From CAYNRA01 sp046296415 (lineage in GTDB: Bacteria > Bacteroidota > Bacteroidia > Cytophagales > Spirosomataceae), in contig JBKBLN010000001.1 of NCBI GenBank assembly GCA_046296415.1, positions 186,001 through 250,000 on the forward strand: a stretch of 64,000 bases of DNA. Reading direction: 5' to 3'. Of the stretch, positions 32,553 through 41,169 are shown in pieces. The first letter of the stretch is position 1. The number at the start of each line of letters is the position of its first letter. The notes under the pieces were generated by a model. The model was not told the DNA's origin and searched no databases. It was given only the letters and a program-made list of their open reading frames with translations. The position numbers and the translations under genes are program-made.

Positions 32553-33590
32553 CTATTTTTCGGCTTTTTGGAGCCGAAAACTAAAACGAGCCCCTTTATC
32601 TTGCCGACTTGTCACTGTAATCTGCGATTCATGCGCATTTAAGATATGCTTCACAATGGCCAATCCAAGTCCGGTACCTCCAGTTTCGCGGGATCGACTT
32701 TTGTCGATGCGGTAGAATCGTTCAAAGACCCGCCCTAGGTGTTCTTGTGGAATGCCGGGCCCGTCATCCTCCACCGAAACTTGCAGATGCTTTTTATCAT
32801 CCTCCAATTCAACAAGTATTTTCCCTTGGTCTTTCCCGTACTTGATGGCATTGTCAATTAAATTGGTCATCACCTGGGTGATCCGTTGCCGATCGGCCCA
32901 AACCAAGGTATGAATCCCTGGTTTGCATTTAATTTTTAGTTTTGTGCCGCGTTTATCCGCCTTATCCTCGAGTTGTTCAAAGATATCTTGAACGATTTGT
33001 TCAAGGTCCACTTCTTCCAATACCATTTTTAGGTCACCACTTTCCACTTGGGTTAGGACGACCAAGTCTCTCACGAGGGCATCTAGCCCGTCTAAACTTT
33101 TGGCGGCTTTCTTCAAGAAGCGGTTTGCAACCATGGGATCATCTTTGGCACCGTCCATGAGTGTATGGATAAAACCTTGAGCGGCGAAGATGGGCGTTTT
33201 GAGTTCATGCGAGACATCAGCTAAAAATTCACGTCGAAATTGCTCCATGCGTTTGAGTTCATCGATTTCCTCCTGCTTTTTCGTCATGTAATTGGAAATT
33301 TCCCGATTCAGCTTCTTTAATGGGTTGACACTTCGGATGAGGGACTTGCGCGAAATACCAAAATCTTGGATTTTTAACTGACGAATGGTTTGGTAGATTT
33401 GGTTGACCTCTCTAAAAACCAAAATATCAATTGTATAGAAAGTAAAGAAAAAGGCACCGATGAAACAGGAAGTGCCGGCCACGAACATCATGGTACCCTC
33501 AACTTCAGGAACGAAGCTGAGAAAGGTGATTGTGACCAAGGTGATAATCGTAGCTAAAAACAAGGCAATCCAGCGAGGGGATGTAAACAT
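32553..33590 (-). CDS. PhoR-type sensor histidine kinase
   Basis: A 345-residue membrane kinase. Two N-terminal helices (about residues 8-28 and 34-57), a short linker region, then the dimerisation domain with phospho-acceptor His128 ('FLADVSHELKTP') and the HATPase domain: N-box 'NLIDNAIKYG', G1 'EDDGPGIP', G2 'GGTGLGLAI'. The extracytoplasmic loop between the helices is very short, so the signal may be sensed in or at the membrane. It lies 94 bp downstream of its partner response regulator, with an intrinsic terminator between them. PhoR/PhoB-type systems usually respond to phosphate, but the ligand here is open. Confidence 0.92.
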   Translation of the reverse strand: MFTSPRWIALFLATIITLVTITFLSFVPEVEGTMMFVAGTSCFIGAFFFTFYTIDILVFREVNQIYQTIRQLKIQDFGISRKSLIRSVNPLKKLNREISNYMTKKQEEIDELKRMEQFRREFLADVSHELKTPIFAAQGFIHTLMDGAKDDPMVANRFLKKAAKSLDGLDALVRDLVVLTQVESGDLKMVLEEVDLEQIVQDIFEQLEDKADKRGTKLKIKCKPGIHTLVWADRQRITQVMTNLIDNAIKYGKDQGKILVELEDDKKHLQVSVEDDGPGIPQEHLGRVFERFYRIDKSRSRETGGTGLGLAIVKHILNAHESQITVTSRQDKGARFSFRLQKAEK

Positions 33591-33632
33591 AGGTTTTGGT
33601 CGTTGGGTAGGTCAATTTCGGGAAAACCATTG

Positions 33633-33663
33633 ATAAATAAAAACCCACGGTGTAGCCGTGGGT
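33633..33663 (-). terminator. Intrinsic terminator between response regulator and kinase genes
   Basis: ACCCACGG (33643-33650) pairs with CCGTGGGT (33656-33663), loop TGTAG. On the minus strand it is followed by TTTTATTTA. It lies inside the two-component operon, so it may limit kinase transcription relative to the regulator. Confidence 0.65.
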
Positions 33664-33684
33664 CACGTTTAGGAGGAAGTCCTG

Positions 33685-34410
33685 TTAGACTTCATCTGTG
33701 AACATATAGCCCACTCCCTTTAAGGTTTTGATGTACAGGTCACCGACCTTCTCACGAACCTTTCGGATGTGTACGTCGACGGTTCGCTCCACAACAAAGA
33801 CATCGGCACCCCAGATACGTTGGAGGAGTTCATCTCGGCTGAAAACTTTGTTGGGGTGTTGGGCCAAAAAATAAAACAGCTCAAATTCTTTTTTGGGCAA
33901 GACCATCACGGCTCCGTCTGGGCGAGAAACGGTATAATTTTCTTTATTGATGACCAACCCGGCTAGTTCTAAAATGCCTTCGGGTTCTACCTTTTGATTT
34001 TCTCTCCTAAAAAAAGCTTGAATTCGGCTTAACAAGGCTCTGGGTTTGATCGGTTTGATGATGTAATCATCAGCTCCCACTTCAAAAGCAGCAATTTCGG
34101 AATATTCTTCCGCACGGGCTGTGAGGTAAAGAATAAAGGTATTTTTGAGTTCGGGTGTAGAACGGATCAATCGGCCGGCATCAATCCCATCCATAACGGG
34201 CATCATGATGTCTAGGATGATCAAATCGGGTTGGAAGGTCTTGGCAATTTCCACACCCAGTTTCCCGTTAGGGGCAGATTTAACAAGATACCCCTCTTTT
34301 TCAAGGTTGTAGCAGAGAAGTTCAACGATATCCTCCTCGTCATCCACCACTAGGATTTTGCGCTCGATCTTTTTTGTGGTATCCGGTTTCATGATAAGGG
34401 GATTGTCCAT
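33685..34410 (-). CDS. PhoB/OmpR-family response regulator
   Basis: A 241-residue regulator with a receiver domain (D23, D24 and phospho-acceptor D67 in 'LIILDIMMPVMDG', Lys in 'IIKPIKPR') and a C-terminal winged helix-turn-helix ('KEFELFYFLAQHPNKVFSRDELLQRIWG', 'VVERTVDVHIRKVREKVGDLYIKTLKGVGYMF'). Length and order are normal for PhoB-type proteins. A second possible start is at 34392. It precedes the kinase gene. Confidence 0.94.
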   Translation of the reverse strand: MDNPLIMKPDTTKKIERKILVVDDEEDIVELLCYNLEKEGYLVKSAPNGKLGVEIAKTFQPDLIILDIMMPVMDGIDAGRLIRSTPELKNTFILYLTARAEEYSEIAAFEVGADDYIIKPIKPRALLSRIQAFFRRENQKVEPEGILELAGLVINKENYTVSRPDGAVMVLPKKEFELFYFLAQHPNKVFSRDELLQRIWGADVFVVERTVDVHIRKVREKVGDLYIKTLKGVGYMFTDEV

Positions 34411-34471
34411 ACGTTTAACGATGCAAAGGTAGGATTAAATCTAGGTTCACTATGTTACCAGAATATTAAAT

Positions 34472-35317
34472 TTAGGGCTTCTGGGCCTTTTTGTGGTCTA
34501 TTTTTAGACGAAATAGATTTCCCTGTTCGTTGCTTATCAACAAGGTTTTCTCATCGTAAAAAACCAGTGCTTCTGTTTGTTTCCGACCGGTTCTAAAGCA
34601 CATGATAGGATAATCAAAAGTTATTTTTTGATTTTTTATTTCGAAAATTAAAACCTTCCCGTAGGTGAGCAGTGCAAAGTATTTTCCACTCGGACTTACA
34701 TCAGCGGCGGTTACTTGGGCATCTAGTAAGAAGGATGCTTGCGGGGATACAGAATAGGAGCCGGGCTTGTCAGGAAGTACATATAGTTTGGTTTGGGTAT
34801 TTTCTAAGGATCGGTCTTTGGAAAATAAATACAAAGAATCCTGATACCAAAAGAATGCTTCGCAGTCAAAATTAGGTGTGGTACCGGGGAAGGAGGATTG
34901 ATCGGCATACGAATAGAAAATTCCCTTTGGGTCTTGATTGGGCTCAACTCGCCAAATGACCAAATCTTTTCGTAATTGCATATTGTTCCCAATATCACCC
35001 ACAAATAAAGTTTCTCCCGGACCAGCGCTTAGGTCCTCCCAGTCATGGTTTGGTACGGGTAAATTCCATTTTGCCAGTAACGTACCTTCCGTATTGATCC
35101 GGAAGAGGACAGGATCGCCTCCTGAATCGTTATGTGTCCAGAGTGTTCCGTCCTTGGCCAAAGCCAAGCCAGAGGACTCGTCAATGGTAGGTGGGAGTGA
35201 GGCGATTTTTTTGATTTGATGGGAGGTCCGACTAAGATCGTGGGATTTTCGATCGGCTCGGCAGCTACATGTGGCTACTTTCAAGGCAAACAGGATCCAA
35301 TAAACTTTGAAAGCCAT
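34472..35317 (-). CDS. Secreted beta-propeller-like protein
   Basis: A 281-residue protein starting at the ATG at 35317; a TTG at 35341 is also in frame. The N-terminus MAFKVYWILFALKVATCSC looks like a signal peptide with a possible lipobox. The mature part has repeated beta-strand blade-like segments ('ESSGLALAKDGTLWTHNDSGGDPVLFRINTEGT', 'DWEDLSAGPGETLFVGDIGNN', 'DCEAFFWYQDSLYLFSKDRSL', 'KQTEALVFYDEKTLLISNEQGNLF'), similar to SdiA-regulated/esterase-like-activity propeller proteins. The substrate is unknown. It lies divergent from the AI-2E permease gene. Confidence 0.65.
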   Translation of the reverse strand: MAFKVYWILFALKVATCSCRADRKSHDLSRTSHQIKKIASLPPTIDESSGLALAKDGTLWTHNDSGGDPVLFRINTEGTLLAKWNLPVPNHDWEDLSAGPGETLFVGDIGNNMQLRKDLVIWRVEPNQDPKGIFYSYADQSSFPGTTPNFDCEAFFWYQDSLYLFSKDRSLENTQTKLYVLPDKPGSYSVSPQASFLLDAQVTAADVSPSGKYFALLTYGKVLIFEIKNQKITFDYPIMCFRTGRKQTEALVFYDEKTLLISNEQGNLFRLKIDHKKAQKP

Positions 35318-35358
35318 GTGCAGTCGTCTATTTTTGTTCAATTTTACTTTCTTTTTTC

Positions 35359-36444
35359 ATGATCGCCAAACATTCCCCCTTGATCTTTCGCTTTACAGCG
35401 GGTTTAGTATCCGTTTTCCTGATCGTTTACGGCCTACAAGTACTTCAAGATATCTTGGTTCCGCTGATTTTTTCAGCCATTTTAACCATGTTGCTTTTGC
35501 CGATGAATGCCAAGATGGAATCATGGGGATTTCCGCGAGTTTTGGCTATTCTTTTGTCCATACTCATTACCTTATCCCTATTGGGAGGGCTCGGTTATTT
35601 GGTGTATTGGCAGATTACCGAACTGCAAGAATTGATACCCCTGATCATCCAGAAAAGCGAGATATGGTTAAGAGCCATCCAAAAGTTCATCGCCGTTCAT
35701 TTCCGGATCAACGCCCAACAACAATTAGCGGAAGGGCAAAAATATCTAATTACCGCTTTAAAAGAGAATTCCTCTATATTTTCAGCCGCTTTGAGCGGAA
35801 CAACCGGTTTTTTAGCGAATTTTTCTTTGATGCCCCTCTACATTTTCTTGATGTTGCTGTACCGAGATTTTTTCCATGTGTTTTTGTACAAACTTTTTTC
35901 GTCTGTCAGTAATCCAAGGTTGGATGTGGTAGTTGGAAAAATCAAAGAGATCATTCTAGATTATATGGTTGGGCTGTTGTTGGTGATTTTAATTATTGGC
36001 AGTTTGAATACGATCTCGCTCTGGGTTTTGGGGATAGACCATGCCTTGTTTTTAGGATTTTTCGCTGGAGCGTTGGTGTTGATCCCCTACATTGGGATCG
36101 CCATAGGGTCTTTGTTACCGATCTTTGTGGCTTTACTAACCAAAGATTCGTATCTCTATGCCGTGGGAGTGGCTGGCTCTTTTGCTGTTGTGCAGTTTTT
36201 GGAGGGAAACTTCATAACCCCGTTGATCGTTGGTACCAAGGTGTCGATTAATTCCATGGTAGCGATTGTTTCCCTGATCTTGTTTGGAAATCTTTGGGGA
36301 ATGGCTGGATTGGTTTTAGCGTTACCACTCACAGCCATTCTAAAAGTTATTTTCGACTCAGTGGATGCACTGCGGCCCTGGGGATTTTTGTTGGGTGATG
36401 CAGACCACATGGATGTCAAGAAAATCAAAAAAACAGAAAGTTAA
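35359..36444 (+). CDS. AI-2E-family transporter (YdiK/PerM type)
   Basis: A 361-residue inner-membrane protein with the family order: N-terminal helices ('IFRFTAGLVSVFLIVYGLQVLQDILVPLIFSAILTMLLLPM'), an amphipathic central part, a cluster 'FFAGALVLIPYIGIAIGSLLPIFVALL' and the C-terminal 'LEGNFITPLIVGTKVSINSMVAIVSLILFGNLWGMAGLVLALPLTAILKVI'. The family is named for autoinducer-2 export but includes putative Na+/H+ antiporters and permeases of unknown cargo, so no substrate is assigned. Its stop codon overlaps the converging aquaporin gene by three bases. Confidence 0.88.
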   Translation: MIAKHSPLIFRFTAGLVSVFLIVYGLQVLQDILVPLIFSAILTMLLLPMNAKMESWGFPRVLAILLSILITLSLLGGLGYLVYWQITELQELIPLIIQKSEIWLRAIQKFIAVHFRINAQQQLAEGQKYLITALKENSSIFSAALSGTTGFLANFSLMPLYIFLMLLYRDFFHVFLYKLFSSVSNPRLDVVVGKIKEIILDYMVGLLLVILIIGSLNTISLWVLGIDHALFLGFFAGALVLIPYIGIAIGSLLPIFVALLTKDSYLYAVGVAGSFAVVQFLEGNFITPLIVGTKVSINSMVAIVSLILFGNLWGMAGLVLALPLTAILKVIFDSVDALRPWGFLLGDADHMDVKKIKKTES

Positions 36445-37142
36445 GCGAGTAAAAAAGCGGCCAATAGACTCCCAATGATTGGGCCCACCACAGGAACCCA
36501 AGCATAAGACCAGCCAGAGTCACCTTTTCCGGGGATTGGAAGCAGTTGATGTGCCAAACGAGGGCCTAGATCTCGAAAAGGATTGATGGCATATCCCGTA
36601 GGCCCACCCAAGGATAATCCGATCGCCCAAACCAACATCCCGACAAGGTATGGTTTTACACCTGACCCTTCGACATCGTACAAGGATGCCACGCCAAGAA
36701 TGAGGACGAAGGTTCCGATGATTTCAGCGATCAGGTTTCCAGCTGGATGCGGGATGGCAGGCGTCGTGAAAAAGACTCCTCCTTTGGCCCCAGGGTCGTC
36801 GGTGGCTTTCCAATGGGGTAAATAAGTGAGCCAACATAGAACCGCACCCGAAAATGCCCCTAAAAATTGGGCTAACCAATAGGTACCTACATGGTCCCAG
36901 TTTTGGTCTATGATCGCAAAGGCAAGGGTGACGATCGGATTCAAATGTGCCGCTTGACTTCCCATTTTTTGGGAAACAAATACACCCACCATCACAGCAA
37001 AAGCCCATCCGGCGGTAATGACAATCCAACCCCCTTGATTTCCTTTTGCCTGGTTGAGTAATACGTTGGCTACAACGCCAGTTCCTAGTAAGATGACCAG
37101 TAAGGTCCCTAAAAATTCGCCAAGGAATAGAGAGGTTTGCAT
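36441..37142 (-). CDS. MIP-family channel (aquaporin/glycerol facilitator) with altered NPA motifs
   Basis: A 233-residue six-helix channel. The first NPA-type motif reads 'HLNPIVTLAF' (NPI) and the second 'YAINPFRDLGPR' (NPF), so both alanines are replaced by bulkier residues; the selectivity-filter Arg and the 'DLGPR' that follows are kept, as in glycerol facilitators. The other helices match the family ('GEFLGTLLVILLGTGVVANVLL', 'LIAEIIGTFVLILGVASLY'). The solute (water, glycerol or other) is uncertain because of the altered motifs. It is divergent from purB, sharing the 37143-37215 region. Confidence 0.9.
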   Translation of the reverse strand: MQTSLFLGEFLGTLLVILLGTGVVANVLLNQAKGNQGGWIVITAGWAFAVMVGVFVSQKMGSQAAHLNPIVTLAFAIIDQNWDHVGTYWLAQFLGAFSGAVLCWLTYLPHWKATDDPGAKGGVFFTTPAIPHPAGNLIAEIIGTFVLILGVASLYDVEGSGVKPYLVGMLVWAIGLSLGGPTGYAINPFRDLGPRLAHQLLPIPGKGDSGWSYAWVPVVGPIIGSLLAAFLLA

Positions 37143-37162
37143 AGGTAAGGATTAGGATAAGG

Positions 37163-37192
37163 TTGATTAAGTGGGGCAATTTAGTAATTTTG
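37163..37192 (+). promoter_or_regulatory. Promoter of purB
   Basis: -33 TTG (37163-37165), a 19-bp spacer and a perfect -7 element TAATTTTG (37185-37192). The predicted start is near 37198, which puts an upstream ATG at 37195 outside the transcript and favours the ATG at 37216. Confidence 0.7.
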
Positions 37193-37215
37193 CTATGCAA
37201 ACCAACCATATTCCC

Positions 37216-38562
37216 ATGTCCACCTCCCCTCTAATGGCCGTATCTCCTTTGGATGGTCGTTATTCAGCGCAAGGTCAAACGATTGCACGATTTTTCTCAG
37301 AGTTTGGTTTAATACGGTACCGTGTCCGGGTGGAAGTCGAATATTTCATTGCCCTTTGTGAATGGCCCCTGCCCCAGCTATCTTCCGTTCAGGCTTCAGT
37401 TTATCCTGCCCTACGTGCCATTTATGAAAATTTCTCCGAGGCAGATGCTCAAGTAATTAAAGATATCGAAAAAACCACCAATCATGATGTGAAGGCGGTG
37501 GAGTACTTTTTGAAAGAAAGGTTTGAGTTGTTAGGTCTAGGCGATGTCGTTGAATTCATCCATTTTGGCCTTACCTCTCAGGATATCAACAATACGGCCA
37601 TCCCTCTTTCTTTGAAAGAATCACTACAAGAAGAGATCGTCCCCTTACTTCAACAAGTGGTGGCGTTGCTTGATAGCCAGGCTCAACTTTGGAGCCAGGT
37701 TCCCTTGCTGGCGAGAACTCACGGACAGCCCGCTTCCCCAACCAAGTTGGGAAAAGAATTAGCTGTTTTTGTGGAACGGCTGAACCTCCAAATCGCGTAT
37801 TTGGATGCCATTCCCATGGCGTCTAAATTTGGAGGGGCTACGGGTAATTTCAATGCCCACCACGTGGCTTATCCTGAAATTGACTGGGTGGATTTCGGTA
37901 ACTCATTCGTATCCAATTATTTAGGACTTACTAGGTCACAAACAACCACCCAAATCGAGCATTATGATCAACTAGCCGCTTTATTGGATACCTTTAAACG
38001 TATCAATACCATCTGGATAGACTATGCCCGAGATGTTTGGACCTACGTTTCGTTGAATTATTTCAAACAGAAAATCAAAGCAGGTGAGGTAGGGTCGTCG
38101 GCTATGCCCCACAAAGTAAATCCCATCGATTTCGAAAATGCCGAAGGCAACTTAGGAATCGCAAATGCAGTATTGGAACATTTATCGGCCAAATTGCCTA
38201 TTTCCAGACTTCAACGAGACCTAACCGACTCCACCGTTCTGCGCAATTTGGGAGTCCCGTTTGGTCATATGGTCATTGCCTATAAGTCTTTGTTAAAAGG
38301 AATGGGCAAACTTGAATTAAATGAAGCGGCGATCACCCGCGACTTGGAAGATAACTGGGCCGTTGTGGCGGAAGCCATACAAACCATTCTACGTCGAGAG
38401 GGTTATCCCAAACCTTATGAAGCTTTGAAAGCACTGACCCGAACAAACCAAGCCATCACGGCCCAAACGATGTCAGACTTTATTCGGACCTTGAACGTTT
38501 CCGACCAGGTAAAAGGGGAGCTATTAGCCATAACACCGTTTAATTACACGGGCAGAGCTTAA
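37216..38562 (+). CDS. purB: Adenylosuccinate lyase
   Basis: A 448-residue enzyme of the fumarase/aspartase superfamily, acting twice in purine synthesis (SAICAR to AICAR; adenylosuccinate to AMP). Signature 'SSAMPHKVNPIDFENAEGN' contains the mobile catalytic loop Ser; 'TTNHDVKAVEYFLKE' and 'HFGLTSQDINNTA' hold the other active-site parts. The start at 37216 (MSTSPLMAVSPLDGRY) is chosen because the promoter places the transcript start near 37198; in-frame ATG 37195 would be upstream of it. The gene is followed by a strong terminator. Confidence 0.95.
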   Translation: MSTSPLMAVSPLDGRYSAQGQTIARFFSEFGLIRYRVRVEVEYFIALCEWPLPQLSSVQASVYPALRAIYENFSEADAQVIKDIEKTTNHDVKAVEYFLKERFELLGLGDVVEFIHFGLTSQDINNTAIPLSLKESLQEEIVPLLQQVVALLDSQAQLWSQVPLLARTHGQPASPTKLGKELAVFVERLNLQIAYLDAIPMASKFGGATGNFNAHHVAYPEIDWVDFGNSFVSNYLGLTRSQTTTQIEHYDQLAALLDTFKRINTIWIDYARDVWTYVSLNYFKQKIKAGEVGSSAMPHKVNPIDFENAEGNLGIANAVLEHLSAKLPISRLQRDLTDSTVLRNLGVPFGHMVIAYKSLLKGMGKLELNEAAITRDLEDNWAVVAEAIQTILRREGYPKPYEALKALTRTNQAITAQTMSDFIRTLNVSDQVKGELLAITPFNYTGRA

Positions 38563-38591
38563 AATTTGTTAAAATATTTACCACAGACAAT

Positions 38592-38636
38592 AAAACAGCG
38601 GGTTCCACTTTCTAAAAGAGGAACCTGCTGTTTTCT
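38592..38636 (+). terminator. Intrinsic terminator after purB
   Basis: AAAACAGCGGGTTCC pairs with GGAACCTGCTGTTTT (one G-U wobble); the T-tract runs up to the next gene's first ATG at 38639. Confidence 0.75.
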
Positions 38637-38638
38637 TT

Positions 38639-39511
38639 ATGACAACCTGTATGCGAATAATTTTCTATTTATCCTTTTTCATCTGTACCGCTACTATGGC
38701 CCAAGAGTTGGACTCTCTAAAAATAGAGAAGCGAAAAATAGACAGTCTTTATATTGAACAAATAGAAAGTAAAAAAGGGCCGGCTAAAGTTTTGCATGCA
38801 GAGCCCTTGTACATTGACTTGATTCGGGACTTGGGGGCACGAAAGGGGGAAAAAGAATGGAATGTGGGAGTTGGCTTGACAGATAACCTTCAATATGATG
38901 AATACCAAGCCTTGATTGAGTATGAGTTTGCACCTATAAATCGTCTTGGAGTCGAGATTGAATTGCCTTTTCAGCTTTATGATCCTGTCCGAGGGCAAAA
39001 TGCCCCCCAAAGTCAGTTGGAGGGCCTGAAACTCGCCACACAATACACCTTCCTGGTGTCGGAAAAACATCAAACGAGTTTGGCTTTAGGGTATATACAT
39101 GAGTTCAAAACTACCACATTTGCAGGGATAGGAGAGGAACGATTTTTTCAAGGAAATCAATTCAATCCCTTTTTTGTTGGCGCCAAACGGTGGGGACAAA
39201 ATTTTCACACCCTGCTGTATACTGGCCCTATTCATGTTCGAAAGGCGGATCAGTACAATAAGACGCAATGGCAAGCCAATTCCAATTTTCACTACATGAT
39301 TCCGGGTACCCGAAATTTCATCGGCCTGGAAGTGAACAAGGCTTGGAGTGGCACCGATTTTGACATGACGCTACGCCCCCAAATGCGTGTCGGAATTGCC
39401 GATAATGTATTGATCGGGATTGTCACCGGAATTCCAGTACGTCGCGAGAACCAACGGTTTAGTTCGTTTCTACGCTTGATTTATGAGCCTGGACATAGAA
39501 AGGGGCACTAA
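38639..39511 (+). CDS. HAEPLYID-family protein
   Basis: A 290-residue protein with a signal peptide (MTTCMRIIFYLSFFICTATMAQ) and the defining motif 'HAEPLYIDLIRDLGARKGE' near residue 52. The rest has beta-barrel-like strands ('NVGVGLTDNLQYDEYQALIEYEFAPINRLGVEIELPFQLYD', 'TSLALGYIHEFKTTT', 'NVLIGIVTGIPVRR'), suggesting an outer-membrane location. The family occurs mainly in Bacteroidota and is uncharacterised. The start is the ATG at 38639 or the one at 38651; the first lies 3 bp after the purB terminator T-tract, so transcription must come from read-through or a promoter inside purB. Confidence 0.8.
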   Translation: MTTCMRIIFYLSFFICTATMAQELDSLKIEKRKIDSLYIEQIESKKGPAKVLHAEPLYIDLIRDLGARKGEKEWNVGVGLTDNLQYDEYQALIEYEFAPINRLGVEIELPFQLYDPVRGQNAPQSQLEGLKLATQYTFLVSEKHQTSLALGYIHEFKTTTFAGIGEERFFQGNQFNPFFVGAKRWGQNFHTLLYTGPIHVRKADQYNKTQWQANSNFHYMIPGTRNFIGLEVNKAWSGTDFDMTLRPQMRVGIADNVLIGIVTGIPVRRENQRFSSFLRLIYEPGHRKGH

Positions 39512-39527
39512 TTTCGGCCAGAATTGC

Positions 39528-39535
39528 TAATTTTG
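39528..39535 (+). promoter_or_regulatory. -7 element of gltX
   Basis: A perfect TAATTTTG ending 29 bp before the ATG at 39565; the -33 element is not clear. Confidence 0.45.
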
Positions 39536-39564
39536 CGATTCATTTGACCAAATCATCCACCGCT

Positions 39565-41055
39565 ATGTCTGTACGCGTTCGATTCGCCCCAAGCCCAACG
39601 GGGCCTCTTCATATTGGAGGGGTTCGCACCGCTTTATATAATTACTTATTTGCTAAGAAATTAGGAGGAAAGTTCATTCTTCGGATCGAAGATACCGACC
39701 AGACTCGCCTTGTTCAGGGTGCCGAGGAATACATCCAAGAAGCTTTGGCTTGGTTGGGAATTGAAGTGGACGAAGGCCCTGTTGTGGGTGGCCCCCATGC
39801 TCCATACCGTCAATCAGATCGGAAATCGATGTATGCAGGGTATGCTCAGCAGTTGATTAATGAAGGAAAGGCCTATTATGCTTTCGATTCTGATGAGGAA
39901 TTAGCCGACATGCGGCAACGTCTATTGGATGCAAAGGTAGACAACCCATCGTACAATGCTGTTACCCGCATGCAAATGAAAAACTCCTTGACCTTGCCAG
40001 CCGAGGAGGTAGATGCCAAACTAGCCGCAGGCGACCCATTCGTCATCCGTCTTAAAGTTCCTATCAAAGATGAGATCCGATTCAAAGATCTGATCCGGGA
40101 ATGGGTAGTAGTACACTCTTCGACGATTGATGATAAAGTTTTACTGAAATCAGATGGTATGCCCACCTACCACCTAGCCAACATTGTGGATGATCATTTA
40201 ATGGGGATCACCCATGTCATTCGAGGAGAAGAGTGGTTGCCCTCTGCCCCTTTACATGTTTTACTCTACAAAGCCTTTGGGTGGGAGCCCCCTCAATTTG
40301 CGCATTTGCCTCTGTTACTGAAACCAGAGGGAAATGGAAAACTCAGCAAGCGTGATGGATTGTTGGGCGACTTTCCCGTTTTTCCGTTGGCTTATCAAGA
40401 TCCGGCTACGGGCGAACAAGCACGTGGTTTCCGTGAAGACGGATACTATCCAGAGGCTGTGATGAATTTTTTAGCGCTCTTGGGGTGGAATCCAGGCACT
40501 GATCAAGAAATCTTCTCCAAAGACGAATTAATTGACCAGTTTTCTTTGGAAAAAATCCACAAAGCTGGAGCTCGATTTGACGTCGCAAAAGCCAAATGGT
40601 TTAATCAACACTACCTACGTCAAAAATCCACCGAGGAGCTCATTCAAGCCTTGCCTTCGCTGCCTGAGGGTAAAGCGGAGCAACTAGTCGCTCTCATGAA
40701 AGATCGGGTGACGTTTGTTTCGGAGATGATGACGGAAGTGCCCTATCTATTTGGAAAACCAATGACATTTGATGTTGAGTTAATTCAAAAAAAATGGGAT
40801 GCTCAAGCCGCTCAGGCATTTAAAATACTCCTTCAAGTTATTGAAAATTGGGAATTCACCACCCCTGAGGCCTTGCACGAGACTATATTTTCAGCATTAG
40901 AAGCGGCAGGGATTAAACCCGGTAAGGTTATGCAAGCCATTCGATTGGCGATAACAGGAGAAGGGAAAGGACCCGATCTCATGCTGATGATGGTCATTTT
41001 GGGAAAAGACGAAGTAGTAGAACGGTTGCGGGCAGCAGTGAGCCAATTGGGATAA
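39565..41055 (+). CDS. gltX: Glutamyl-tRNA synthetase
   Basis: A 496-residue class I aminoacyl-tRNA synthetase. 'APSPTGPLHIGG' is the HIGH motif and 'KLSKRDG' the KMSKS motif; 'FILRIEDTDQTR' and 'HVIRGEEW' are glutamate-specific neighbours. The start at 39565 (MSVRVRFAPSP) is chosen because it gives the standard N-terminus; a TTG at 39544 is in frame. It attaches glutamate to tRNA-Glu. A possible discriminating or mischarging role on tRNA-Gln depends on whether gatCAB is present and is not visible here. Confidence 0.97.
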   Translation: MSVRVRFAPSPTGPLHIGGVRTALYNYLFAKKLGGKFILRIEDTDQTRLVQGAEEYIQEALAWLGIEVDEGPVVGGPHAPYRQSDRKSMYAGYAQQLINEGKAYYAFDSDEELADMRQRLLDAKVDNPSYNAVTRMQMKNSLTLPAEEVDAKLAAGDPFVIRLKVPIKDEIRFKDLIREWVVVHSSTIDDKVLLKSDGMPTYHLANIVDDHLMGITHVIRGEEWLPSAPLHVLLYKAFGWEPPQFAHLPLLLKPEGNGKLSKRDGLLGDFPVFPLAYQDPATGEQARGFREDGYYPEAVMNFLALLGWNPGTDQEIFSKDELIDQFSLEKIHKAGARFDVAKAKWFNQHYLRQKSTEELIQALPSLPEGKAEQLVALMKDRVTFVSEMMTEVPYLFGKPMTFDVELIQKKWDAQAAQAFKILLQVIENWEFTTPEALHETIFSALEAAGIKPGKVMQAIRLAITGEGKGPDLMLMMVILGKDEVVERLRAAVSQLG

Positions 41056-41169
41056 CAGCCGTTTGTCCAGACAAGAGACCTTTAACAGAAAAACAGGAGG
41101 ATTCATCTTTGAAATAGGAATAAATCCTTAGATTTGTTTGATATCATTGGTTGACAATTTCATGGAGTT

